Part shown: one piece after another, positions 56,845-64,000 of the stretch
Position numbering within the stretch: the stretch's first letter is position 1
How the letters are laid out: every line of letters starts with the position of its first letter
Assembly: GCF_018138145.1 (NCBI RefSeq)
Contig: NZ_CP073104.1
Coordinates: forward strand, 4,717,001-4,781,000
Direction: 5' to 3'
DNA: 64,000 nucleotides
Source: Pseudomonas sp. SCA2728.1_7
GTDB lineage: Bacteria; Pseudomonadota; Gammaproteobacteria; Pseudomonadales; Pseudomonadaceae
The notes under the pieces: model-generated
Databases searched by the model: none
Told to the model about the DNA's origin: nothing
Seen by the model: only the letters and a program-made list of their open reading frames with translations
Made by a program: the position numbers and the translations under genes

Positions 56845-57870
56845 ATGCTAGTACTGGGATTAGAAACCTCCTGCGACGAAACCGGCGTCGCATTATATGA
56901 CAGTGAACGGGGCCTGCTGGCCGACGCGCTGTTCAGCCAGATCGACCTGCACCGCGCTTATGGCGGTGTGGTGCCGGAGCTGGCCTCGCGTGACCACGTC
57001 AAACGCATGCTGCCCTTGATTCGTCAGGTGTTGGCCGAGGCCGACTGCGTACCGACCGAGATCGATGCGATCGCCTATACCGCGGGTCCTGGGCTGGTTG
57101 GCGCGCTGCTGGTCGGTGCTTCCTGCGCTCAGGCGCTGGCGTTTGCCTGGGGCATTCCGGCGCTCGGCGTGCATCACATGGAGGGGCATTTGCTGGCGCC
57201 GATGCTGGAGCCGAAACCACCGGAATTCCCGTTCGTCGCTTTGTTGGTGTCCGGCGGCCATACGCAGCTGGTTCAGGTGGATGGCATCGGCCAATACAGC
57301 CTGCTCGGCGAGACGCTCGACGACGCCGCCGGCGAAGCCTTCGACAAGACCGCGAAGATGATGGGCCTCAATTACCCGGGTGGCCCGGAAATCGCCAAAC
57401 TGGCCGAGAAGGGCGTCGCAGGACGTTTTACCTTCCCGCGTCCGATGTGCGATCGCCCGGGTCTGCAATTCAGCTTCAGTGGTCTGAAAACCTCTGCGCT
57501 CAACGCCTGGCAGCAGTGCGTCAGCGCCGGGGACGACAACGAGCAAGCCCGTTGCGACATCGCGCTGGCGTTCCAGCAGGCCGTGGTGGAGACTTTGACC
57601 ATCAAGTGCAAGCGTGCCCTGAAACAGGCGGGCATGAAGCGTCTGGTGATCGCTGGCGGCGTCAGTGCCAACAAGGCCTTGCGCGTCTCGCTGGAGAAAA
57701 TGCTCGGCGACATGAAGGGCGATGTGTTTTACGCCCGTCCCGAGTTCTGCACCGACAATGGCGCGATGATCGCGTTTGCCGGTTGCCAGCGCTTGCAGGC
57801 CGGTCAGCAGGAAAGTCTGGCAATCAGCGTGCAGGCGCGCTGGCCAATGGAGCAATTGTCGCCGTTGTGA
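56845..57870 (+). CDS. tsaD: tRNA N6-threonylcarbamoyladenosine transferase TsaD
   Basis: Transfers the threonylcarbamoyl group to A37 of tRNAs that read ANN codons, with TsaB and TsaE. It has 341 residues. Seen: start [20 protein letters not shown]; metal-binding His pair at 111 and 115 in [45 protein letters not shown]; and [14 protein letters not shown] with the third ligand Asp. It is divergent from rpsU and convergent with plsY (24-base gap). Confidence 0.98.
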   Translation: MLVLGLETSCDETGVALYDSERGLLADALFSQIDLHRAYGGVVPELASRDHVKRMLPLIRQVLAEADCVPTEIDAIAYTAGPGLVGALLVGASCAQALAFAWGIPALGVHHMEGHLLAPMLEPKPPEFPFVALLVSGGHTQLVQVDGIGQYSLLGETLDDAAGEAFDKTAKMMGLNYPGGPEIAKLAEKGVAGRFTFPRPMCDRPGLQFSFSGLKTSALNAWQQCVSAGDDNEQARCDIALAFQQAVVETLTIKCKRALKQAGMKRLVIAGGVSANKALRVSLEKMLGDMKGDVFYARPEFCTDNGAMIAFAGCQRLQAGQQESLAISVQARWPMEQLSPL

Positions 57871-57893
57871 TGAGAGGCGCTCATGGGCGCTAT

Positions 57894-58463
57894 TTAAAAA
57901 TGCCGTTCGCGCCCGGCAAACAGGTCGCGTAGATTGCCGCGATGGCGCCAGACGATCAGTAAGGTCAGCGCGCTCATCGGCAACAGTGCTTCCGGTTCCT
58001 GCCAGGCCAGCAATGGCAAGGTCAGCGGCGTGGCAATCAGCGCGGCCAGCGAGCTGGTGCGGGTCAGGTAGAACGTCAGCAGCCAGGCGCACACGGCCAA
58101 CAGCGCAGCGGGCGGATACAGGCCTAGCAGCATCCCGGCAGCGGTGGCGACACCTTTGCCACCACGGAAGCGGAAATACAGCGGGAACAGGTGACCGATC
58201 ACGGCGCACACGCCGATCCACGCCTGATCCTGCAACGAAAGGCCGACAGCCGAGGCGATCAGCACCGGCACCAGGCCTTTGCACAGATCACCCAGCAGGG
58301 TCAGGATCGCCAGTTTGCGACCGGCCAGGCGCAGCATGTTGGTGGCACCGGCATTGCCCGAGCCACTCATTCGCGGATCCGGGTTACCGGTCAGGCGGCT
58401 GAGCAAAATGGCGAAGGACAGCGAGCCGAGCAGGTAGGCGAAAGTCGCCAGTAACCAAAACAT
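57894..58463 (-). CDS. plsY: Acyl-phosphate glycerol-3-phosphate acyltransferase
   Basis: Inner-membrane enzyme of phospholipid synthesis that acylates glycerol-3-phosphate from acyl-phosphate. It has 189 residues with five membrane segments. The three active-site loops are visible: [40 protein letters not shown], and the third near [20 protein letters not shown]. Start at 58463 ([20 protein letters not shown]). Divergent from folB, convergent with tsaD. Confidence 0.97.
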   Translation of the reverse strand: MFWLLATFAYLLGSLSFAILLSRLTGNPDPRMSGSGNAGATNMLRLAGRKLAILTLLGDLCKGLVPVLIASAVGLSLQDQAWIGVCAVIGHLFPLYFRFRGGKGVATAAGMLLGLYPPAALLAVCAWLLTFYLTRTSSLAALIATPLTLPLLAWQEPEALLPMSALTLLIVWRHRGNLRDLFAGRERHF

Positions 58464-58537
58464 GCTAACTATTCCGGGCGAGGACGCCCTGATTCTAACG
58501 GCGCATTGCGCCCTTGTCGTGCAGCGGAGAGAAGTGC

Positions 58538-58894
58538 TTGGACAGAGTGTTTATCGAGGGCCTGGAAGTCGACACCGTCATTGGTGCCTACGACTGGGAG
58601 CGCGGCATCCGACAGTGCTTGCGACTTGATCTGAGCTTCGCCTGGGACAATCGCCCGGCCGCCGCCGGTGACGACCTGACCCTGGCGCTCGACTACGCTA
58701 GCGTTTCCACGCGGATTCAGGCTTTTGCCGAGCAGGCGCAGTTTCAGTTGGTCGAGACCTTTGCCGAGCGTCTGGTCGAAGTGCTGATGAGCGAATTCAG
58801 CATCACGTGGGTGCGTCTGAAGCTGACCAAGCCTGGCGCCGTTCCGGCTGCCAAGGGCGGCGTGGGTGTGGAGATCGAGCGCGGATGTCGCTGA
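58538..58894 (+). CDS. folB: Dihydroneopterin aldolase
   Basis: Folate-pathway enzyme that cleaves dihydroneopterin to 6-hydroxymethyl-dihydropterin. It has 118 residues. Seen: [20 protein letters not shown] (with the Glu and Tyr of the active site), [36 protein letters not shown] and [20 protein letters not shown] with the catalytic Lys. The start is a TTG at 58538 (MDRVFIEG), preceded by GCGGAGAGAAGTGC. No ATG is available in a sensible position; another TTG eight codons upstream would add residues without family character. It overlaps folK by 10 bases. Confidence 0.95.
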   Translation: MDRVFIEGLEVDTVIGAYDWERGIRQCLRLDLSFAWDNRPAAAGDDLTLALDYASVSTRIQAFAEQAQFQLVETFAERLVEVLMSEFSITWVRLKLTKPGAVPAAKGGVGVEIERGCR

Positions 58895-59400
58895 CTCAGG
58901 TCTATCTCGGGCTCGGTAGCAATATCGAGCGCGAAACCCATTTGCGTGCCGGACTCGACGCTTTGGCGACATTTCTGGTGGATATCCGCTGTTCGGCGGT
59001 GTTCGAGAGCGCACCTGTGGGGATCAAGAGCGGGCCGTTCTTCAACTTTGTGGTGTCGGCGTTTACCGATCTACCGTTGATGGAACTGGATCGACGCTTG
59101 AAATTCATCGAGGCGGATAACGGTCGCTACGCGCCTGATCGCAAAGGCTTGCCGCTGGATATCGACGTGCTGCTGTATGGCGAGCTGGCGGGGAATTTCG
59201 ACGGGCTGGTTTTGCCGCGTGCCGAGATTCTGAAAAATGCTTTTGTGCTTTGGCCGTTGTCGCTGATTGCGCCGGATCGCGTGCATCCGGGTGCGGGAAA
59301 AAGCTTCGCGACGTTGTGGGCAGAGGCGCAGATTGATCAGGTGCTGGCGCCGGTTGGGTTTGAGTGGCGCGGGCAGCAGCTTACGCCCTCAGATTTGTGA
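58885..59400 (+). CDS. folK: Hydroxymethyl-dihydropterin pyrophosphokinase
   Basis: Next folate step: transfers pyrophosphate from ATP to 6-hydroxymethyl-dihydropterin. It has 171 residues. Seen: VYLGLGSNIERETHLRAGLD; SAPVGIKSGPFFNFVVSAFT; APDRKGLPLDIDVLLYG (metal-binding DIDVLLY); and LVLPRAEILKNAFVLWPLSL. ATG at 58885 lies within the last codons of folB, so translation is coupled. The usual fol partner order is kept, and a REPIN follows. Confidence 0.96.
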   Translation: MSLTQVYLGLGSNIERETHLRAGLDALATFLVDIRCSAVFESAPVGIKSGPFFNFVVSAFTDLPLMELDRRLKFIEADNGRYAPDRKGLPLDIDVLLYGELAGNFDGLVLPRAEILKNAFVLWPLSLIAPDRVHPGAGKSFATLWAEAQIDQVLAPVGFEWRGQQLTPSDL

Positions 59401-59416
59401 TGAATCGACTGACGTC

Positions 59417-59482
59417 TTCGCGAGCAGGCTCGCTCCCACAGGGAAATGCATTCCAAAATGTGGGAGCGAGCCTGCTCGCGAA
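59417..59482. repeat. REPIN, G/C variant
   Basis: Inverted identical arms at 59417-59439 and 59460-59482 (GTGGGAGC...CGAA form), spacer 20 bases. It fills the convergent gap between folK and cca and could serve as terminator for both. Confidence 0.93.
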
Positions 59483-59487
59483 GCTTT

Positions 59488-60717
59488 TCAAGCGGACGCC
59501 GCGTCTTTGTAGGCTTTCAGCGCCTTCAGTCGCTCACGCTTGAGCGCTTCGCCCAGCTCCGGGCCTTTGAATCCCTTCTCTAGCAATGGCTGCACCGCGA
59601 CTTCCCGTGCTGCCTTCGCCGCACCACGCAAATAATCGGCCTGTGGATAACTTCTCTGCTCCAGCCCCTTGCGGCCCCGCGCATCCATCTCGCACGCAAC
59701 GATAAACTCTTCAAATCGTTGCGGCCGGCGATACACGTCAAAACTCTGCAACAACTCCAGTAACGTCGAAGCCTTCAGCTCCAGCGCGCGGTGCCCATGG
59801 GTGTGGTACTTGCCGACGAGCAACGCCAATTCCTGACAATCCTTGGGTGCCTTGAAGCGTTCGTTGACCGCTTTGATCAGCTTCAACCCCGTGTGCTCAT
59901 GGGCGATGTGTCGCGGCCATTCTTCTTCCGGGGTCAGACCTTTGCCGAGATCGTGCAGCAGGCAAGCCCAACGCACGGTCAGCGGTTGTTTGTACAGCGC
60001 CGATTGCTCCAACACGCTGAGCGTGTGCAGGCCGGTGTCGATTTCCGGATGATGCGCTTCCGGTTGTGGCACCCCAAAAAGCGCGTCGACTTCCGGCATC
60101 AATACTTTCAGTGCGCCGCAGTTGCGCAGCACCTGAATGAACACCTGCGGCTGATCTTCCATCAATGCACGGGAGATTTCCTTCCAGCTGCGTTCGGCAG
60201 TCAGTGCTTCGAGTTCGCCGGAGTCGCTGAGCTGACGCATCAGTTCGAGCGTCTCTGGCGCGACCGTGAAACCGAGTCCGGCATAACGCGCAGCGAAGCG
60301 GGCAACGCGCAATACACGGAGGGGATCTTCGGCGAATGCCGGAGAAACATGGCGCAGTATTCGATCTTCCAGATCGCGCTGACCATGGTACGGATCGGTC
60401 AGATTCTGTTGATCGTCCTCGGCCATGGCGTTGATGGTCAGGTCGCGACGGATCAGATCTTCTTCAAGCGTGACTTCGGGGCTGGCGTGAAAAGTGAAAC
60501 CGCCATAACCGCGCCCGCTTTTGCGCTCGGTGCGGGCGAGGGCGTATTCCTCGCCGCTTTTTGGATGAAGAAAAACCGGGAAATCCGCACCGACCGGGCG
60601 ATAACCCTGGGCGAGCATTTCTTCGGTGGTGGCACCGACCACCACCCAATCGATGTCCGTGACCGGTTTGCCCAGCAAGCGATCACGAACCGCGCCGCCA
60701 ACCTTGAAAATCTGCAT
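59488..60717 (-). CDS. cca: CCA-adding enzyme with HD domain
   Basis: Adds and repairs the 3' CCA of tRNAs; 409 residues, the long multifunctional form of E. coli type. The nucleotidyltransferase core has [20 protein letters not shown], with the catalytic D-x-D, and [20 protein letters not shown]. It is followed by the tRNA-binding body ([20 protein letters not shown]) and a C-terminal HD phosphohydrolase domain ([40 protein letters not shown]). GGAGG precedes the start codon at 60717. Convergent with folK and 63 bases after spoVR. Confidence 0.97.
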   Translation of the reverse strand: MQIFKVGGAVRDRLLGKPVTDIDWVVVGATTEEMLAQGYRPVGADFPVFLHPKSGEEYALARTERKSGRGYGGFTFHASPEVTLEEDLIRRDLTINAMAEDDQQNLTDPYHGQRDLEDRILRHVSPAFAEDPLRVLRVARFAARYAGLGFTVAPETLELMRQLSDSGELEALTAERSWKEISRALMEDQPQVFIQVLRNCGALKVLMPEVDALFGVPQPEAHHPEIDTGLHTLSVLEQSALYKQPLTVRWACLLHDLGKGLTPEEEWPRHIAHEHTGLKLIKAVNERFKAPKDCQELALLVGKYHTHGHRALELKASTLLELLQSFDVYRRPQRFEEFIVACEMDARGRKGLEQRSYPQADYLRGAAKAAREVAVQPLLEKGFKGPELGEALKRERLKALKAYKDAASA

Positions 60718-60780
60718 AAAAAACCTCCGTTAGCCCGACAGGATAACCCTTGCGTCAGACTTTCGGAGGTCGCAACCGGA

Positions 60781-62343
60781 TCAAAGATGAATGACGGCCA
60801 GATCAAGTCGACCGTAATCCCCTTCGCTGTGTTCACTGCGTGGCGGAACGTGATGGGTTTTCATGATCTGGTCGCCTTGCAGGGTTTCCAGATGGATATC
60901 GAAGCCCCACAGGCGATGCAGATGTTTAAGCACTTCGTCAGTGGAGTCTCCCAGCGGTTTGCGATCGTGCTGTTGGTGACGCAAGGTCAGTGAGCGGTCG
61001 CCGCGCCGATCGATGCTGTAGATCTGCACGTTCGGTTCACGATTGCCGAGGTTGTATTGCGCGGCCAAGGTTTCTCGGATGATCCGGTAGCCGGGTTCGT
61101 CATGAATCGCAGGCACCAACAAGTCGTCCTTCTGATCGTCATCCATGATGCTGAACAGTTTCAGGTCACGGATCACCTTCGGCGACAGATACTGCAGGAT
61201 GAAACTCTCATCCTTGAAGCTGCTCATGGCGAACTTGATGGTCGACAGCCAGTCAGTCCCGGCAATTTCCGGGAACCAGCGACGATCCTCTTCGGTAGGC
61301 TCCTCACACATGCGCCGAATGTCGCGATACATCGCAAAGCCCAGCGCGTAAGGGTTGATGCCGTTGTAGTAGGGGCTGTCGAAGCCTGGCTGAAACACCA
61401 CACTGGTGTGCGAGGTGAGGAACTCCATCATGAAGCCTTCGGTGACCAAGCCTTCGTCGTACAGGTCGTTCATCAGCGTGTAGTGCCAGAACGTTGCCCA
61501 GCCTTCGTTCATCACCTGGGTCTGACGCTGCGGATAGAAATACTGAGCGATCTTGCGCACGATCCGCACGATTTCGCGCTGCCACGGCTCCAGCAACGGC
61601 GCGTGTTTCTCGATGAAATACAGGATGTTTTCCTGCGGCTCGGCCGGGAAGCGAGCGTTGTCCCTGTCACTGTACTTGTCCGCGCCTTTGGGGATCGTGC
61701 GCCACAGATCGTTGATCTGCTTCTGCAGGTGCTCTTCGCGATCCTTCTGCCGCCGGCGTTCCTCTTCGGCGGAAATCGGATACGGACGCTTGTAGCGGTC
61801 GACGCCGTAGTTCATCAGCGCATGGCAGGAGTCGAGCAGGTCTTCCACCGCATCGATGCCGTGGCGCTCTTCGCACTGCATGATGTACTGCTTGGCGAAC
61901 ACCAGGTAATCGATGATCGAACTGGCGTCGGTCCAGGTGCGGAACAGGTAGTTGCCCTTGAAGAAACTGTTGTGGCCATAGCACGCGTGCGCCACCACCA
62001 GGGCCTGCATGCAGATGGTGTTTTCTTCCATCAGATAGGCAATGCACGGGTCGGAGTTGATCACGATTTCGTAGGCCAGACCCATCTGTCCACGGCTGTA
62101 GGACTTTTCAGTGCTGAGGAAGTGTTTGCCGTAGGACCAGTGATGGTAACCCAGCGGCATGCCCACCGAGGCGTACGCATCCATCATCTGCTCGGCGGTG
62201 ATCACTTCGATCTGGTTGGGATAGGTATCCAGGGCGTAGCGGGCCGCGATCCGGGCGATTTCGCGGTCGTAGGTCTGGATCAGCTCGAACGTCCATTCGG
62301 AGCCGGTGGAAATGGGTTGGCGCTTCTGCTCTTTGGCGGTCAT
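60781..62343 (-). CDS. SpoVR-family protein
   Basis: 520-residue cytoplasmic protein of the SpoVR/YcgB family; no enzymatic role is established. Seen: [60 protein letters not shown] and [20 protein letters not shown], all highly conserved in the family. It forms the usual triple with the yeaH-type and prkA-type genes upstream: it starts in a 4-base ATGA overlap with yeaH. In enterobacteria and pseudomonads this set is expressed in stationary phase and nitrogen or carbon stress. It ends 63 bases before cca. Confidence 0.96.
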   Translation of the reverse strand: MTAKEQKRQPISTGSEWTFELIQTYDREIARIAARYALDTYPNQIEVITAEQMMDAYASVGMPLGYHHWSYGKHFLSTEKSYSRGQMGLAYEIVINSDPCIAYLMEENTICMQALVVAHACYGHNSFFKGNYLFRTWTDASSIIDYLVFAKQYIMQCEERHGIDAVEDLLDSCHALMNYGVDRYKRPYPISAEEERRRQKDREEHLQKQINDLWRTIPKGADKYSDRDNARFPAEPQENILYFIEKHAPLLEPWQREIVRIVRKIAQYFYPQRQTQVMNEGWATFWHYTLMNDLYDEGLVTEGFMMEFLTSHTSVVFQPGFDSPYYNGINPYALGFAMYRDIRRMCEEPTEEDRRWFPEIAGTDWLSTIKFAMSSFKDESFILQYLSPKVIRDLKLFSIMDDDQKDDLLVPAIHDEPGYRIIRETLAAQYNLGNREPNVQIYSIDRRGDRSLTLRHQQHDRKPLGDSTDEVLKHLHRLWGFDIHLETLQGDQIMKTHHVPPRSEHSEGDYGRLDLAVIHL

Positions 62344-63611
62344 GTCACTAACCTGCGCTGGAAGAGTTCACGGAAGACCGGATAGATATCCCCGGCCGAG
62401 ACCAGTTGCTGCTGGGCAAAAGTGTCAGAGAAGGCTTCGGCGATGCGTTCGTACTCGTACCACAGGGCCTGATGTTCGCGCGGGGTGATCTCCACATAAG
62501 TGTAGTACTGCACAAACGGCATGATCTGGTTGATCAGGATGTCGCGGCAGATCGGCGAGTCATCGTTCCAGTTGTCGCCGTCGGAAGCCTGCGCCGCGTA
62601 GATGTTCCACTCGTTGCTCGGGTAACGCTCGGCCATGATCTCCTGCATCAGTTTCAAAGCGCTGGAAACGATGGTGCCGCCGGTTTCCCGCGAATAGAAA
62701 AACTCTTCTTCGTCGACTTCCCGGGCACTGGTGTGGTGGCGGATGAACACCACGTCGATCTTGTCGTAATTGCGTTTCAGGAACAGGTACAAGAGGATGA
62801 AAAAGCGTTTGGCGATGTCCTTGGTCGCCTGAGTCATGGAGCCGGAAACGTCCATCAAGCAGAACATCACCGCTTTTGAACTGGGGTTGGGCTGCTTGAT
62901 CAGCAAGTTGTATTTCAGGTCGAAGGTGTCGAGGAACGGCACGCGATGGATGCGCGCGCTGAGTTTTTCGATTTCCGCCTCGAGTTCCTGGATATCGCCG
63001 AAGTTGTCTGGCTCTTCGCGTCTCAGACGCTCAAGTTCTGTTTTGGCCTCACGCAGTTTGGCCCGGCTGCTGCCGGACAGCGCAATGCGTCGAGCATGGG
63101 CTGAGCGCAACGTGCGGATGATATTGATGCGCGACGGGTTGCCTTCGTTGCTGATCCCGGCACGAACGGTTTTAAAAGTGTCAGTACCGCTCAAATTGCG
63201 TTTGACCAGGTTCGGCAGCTCGAGGTCTTCGAACATGAATTCGAGAAACTCTTCCTGTGTAATCTGGAAGACGAACTCGTCCATGCCTTCACCGGAATTG
63301 CCGGCCTTGCCCGGGCCGCGTCCGCCGCCACCTCCCGGCGGGCGAGCGATGTGTTCGCCGGCGGTGAATTCCTTGTTGCCGGGATGAACCACGGTCTGCT
63401 TGCCGCCACGGCCGTGGTGAAGCACCGGTTCGTCGATGTCGCGACCGGGAATGCTGATCTGTTCGCCGTGTTCCATATCGGTAATGGAACGCCGGCTGAC
63501 CGCCTCTTCGACAGCCTTCTTGATGTGGTCACGGTAGCGCCGCAGGAAACGCTGGCGGTTTACCGTGCTCTTGTTCTTGCCATTGAGACGTCGGTCGATC
63601 ACATAACTCAT
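62340..63611 (-). CDS. yeaH: YeaH/DUF444 von Willebrand-like protein
   Basis: 423-residue cytoplasmic protein of the DUF444 family, partner of the PrkA/YeaG kinase. A glycine-rich stretch ([20 protein letters not shown]) lies near residues 90-110. A VWA-like domain follows with the MIDAS motif [20 protein letters not shown]; then [20 protein letters not shown] and [20 protein letters not shown]. The start at 63611 ([20 protein letters not shown]) is preceded by GAGGGCTTCCT; 15 upstream codons lie in a repeat region. It overlaps SpoVR by 4 bases. Confidence 0.96.
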   Translation of the reverse strand: MSYVIDRRLNGKNKSTVNRQRFLRRYRDHIKKAVEEAVSRRSITDMEHGEQISIPGRDIDEPVLHHGRGGKQTVVHPGNKEFTAGEHIARPPGGGGGRGPGKAGNSGEGMDEFVFQITQEEFLEFMFEDLELPNLVKRNLSGTDTFKTVRAGISNEGNPSRINIIRTLRSAHARRIALSGSSRAKLREAKTELERLRREEPDNFGDIQELEAEIEKLSARIHRVPFLDTFDLKYNLLIKQPNPSSKAVMFCLMDVSGSMTQATKDIAKRFFILLYLFLKRNYDKIDVVFIRHHTSAREVDEEEFFYSRETGGTIVSSALKLMQEIMAERYPSNEWNIYAAQASDGDNWNDDSPICRDILINQIMPFVQYYTYVEITPREHQALWYEYERIAEAFSDTFAQQQLVSAGDIYPVFRELFQRRLVT

Positions 63612-63625
63612 AGGAAGCCCTCCGG

Positions 63626-63731
63626 GCAGCTTCAAGTTGTGAGCCTCAAGCTGCAAGTAAAAGCAGGTTCCCGGGGATCACTGGGTTACGCGCTTTGTTC
63701 TTGCAGCTCGTAGCTGGAAGCTTGCTGCTGC
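63626..63731. repeat. AGCTTCAAG / GCAGCT inverted dispersed repeat
   Basis: The gap between prkA and yeaH holds two imperfect inverted copies: GCAGCTTCAAGTTGTGAGCC from 63626 and its counterpart around TTGCAGCTCGTAGCTGGAAG up to 63731. The sequence class recurs in pseudomonad genomes. It could form a hairpin in the prkA-yeaH mRNA. Confidence 0.65.
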
Positions 63732-63732
63732 T

Positions 63733-64000
63733 TCACTGCGACTTCCGGACCCGTAGGTACCATTCGGACAGCAGTCGTACCTGTTTGTCGGTATAGCCAC
63801 GTTCGACCATGCGTGTAACGAAGTCGTTGTGCTTTTGCTGATCCTCTTTGCTGGCCTTGGCGTTGAAGCTGATGACTGGCAGCAGGTCCTCGGTGTTCGA
63901 GAACATTTTCTTCTCGATGACCACCCGCAGTTTTTCGTAACTGAGCCAGGTCGGGTTCTTGCCGTTGTTGTTGGCCCGTGCGCGCAATACGAAATTGACG
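63733..64000 (-). CDS. PrkA/YeaG serine protein kinase, C-terminal part (cut by window edge)
   Basis: C-terminal 88 residues of the ~640-residue PrkA-family kinase, reading in from the right edge: NFVLRARANNNGKNPTWLSY, then EKLRVVIEKKMFSNTEDLLP and EDQQKHNDFVTRMVERGYTD, ending WYLRVRKSQ. This end is highly conserved in gamma-proteobacterial YeaG/PrkA. The AAA+ core and kinase region are outside the window. The gene leads the prkA-yeaH-spoVR series, separated from yeaH by 121 bases with a repeat. Confidence 0.95.
   Translation of the reverse strand, partial: VNFVLRARANNNGKNPTWLSYEKLRVVIEKKMFSNTEDLLPVISFNAKASKEDQQKHNDFVTRMVERGYTDKQVRLLSEWYLRVRKSQ

Overview
The window is a piece of a Pseudomonas chromosome, most likely from the P. 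fluorescens group. The grounds are high GC, REPIN-type repeats with the GAGCCTGCTCGC core, and a gene order that follows the P. aeruginosa chromosome in two long stretches. One is bioB-bioF-bioH-bioC-bioD, a small hypothetical gene and acyl-CoA dehydrogenases, as in PA0500-PA0508. The other is a CAU tRNA, rmcA, rpoD, dnaG, rpsU, tsaD, plsY, folB, folK, cca, spoVR, yeaH and prkA, as in PA0574-PA0588. Nearly all of the window is chromosomal housekeeping or metabolic DNA.

Layout. 1-2516: an iron-type signalling set read leftwards (ECF sigma, FecR, TonB receptor cut by the window edge). 2.8-6.2 kb: a DEDDh exonuclease, a CBS/DUF294 nucleotidyltransferase and a response regulator. 6.5-15.8 kb: malate synthase G, a GcvR-like ACT protein, RarD, SrkA-like kinase, PhoX, an orphan ModE and ComF. 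15.8-20.5 kb: the biotin operon, with a BirA-like operator in the comF/bioB gap. 20.6-30.7 kb: three paralogous ~600-residue acyl-CoA dehydrogenases; the first has tandem PsrA-like boxes, and a MauG-like dihaem protein and a diguanylate cyclase sit between the first two. 31-34.5 kb: a LysR regulator, a class III aminotransferase, a HigB/HigA-type toxin-antitoxin pair and a Pmp3 peptide.

34.6-45.6 kb (all leftward): lrp, davB and davA (lysine to 5-aminovalerate), then pqqF, the 24-residue pqqA, pqqB, pqqC, pqqD, pqqE and an S9 peptidase. 45.6-48.1 kb is a small accessory island on the 3' side of the tRNA. It holds a two-gene operon of a miniature HipA-like kinase and a DUF3037 protein, plus a DUF3077 gene with a long structured leader. 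48.2-64 kb: rmcA (c-di-GMP), the rpsU-dnaG-rpoD macromolecular synthesis genes with no yqeY between rpsU and dnaG, tsaD, plsY, folB, folK, cca and the yeaG/yeaH/spoVR stationary-phase cluster.

The strongest candidate for something little described is the HipA-like kinase/DUF3037 pair (45720-47269). Next in interest are the hairpin-rich leader of the DUF3077 gene, the DnaA-box/inverted-repeat element near 9.7-9.9 kb, and several clean operator-like sites. All homology statements come from reading the sequence and from memory of the families; no search was run.
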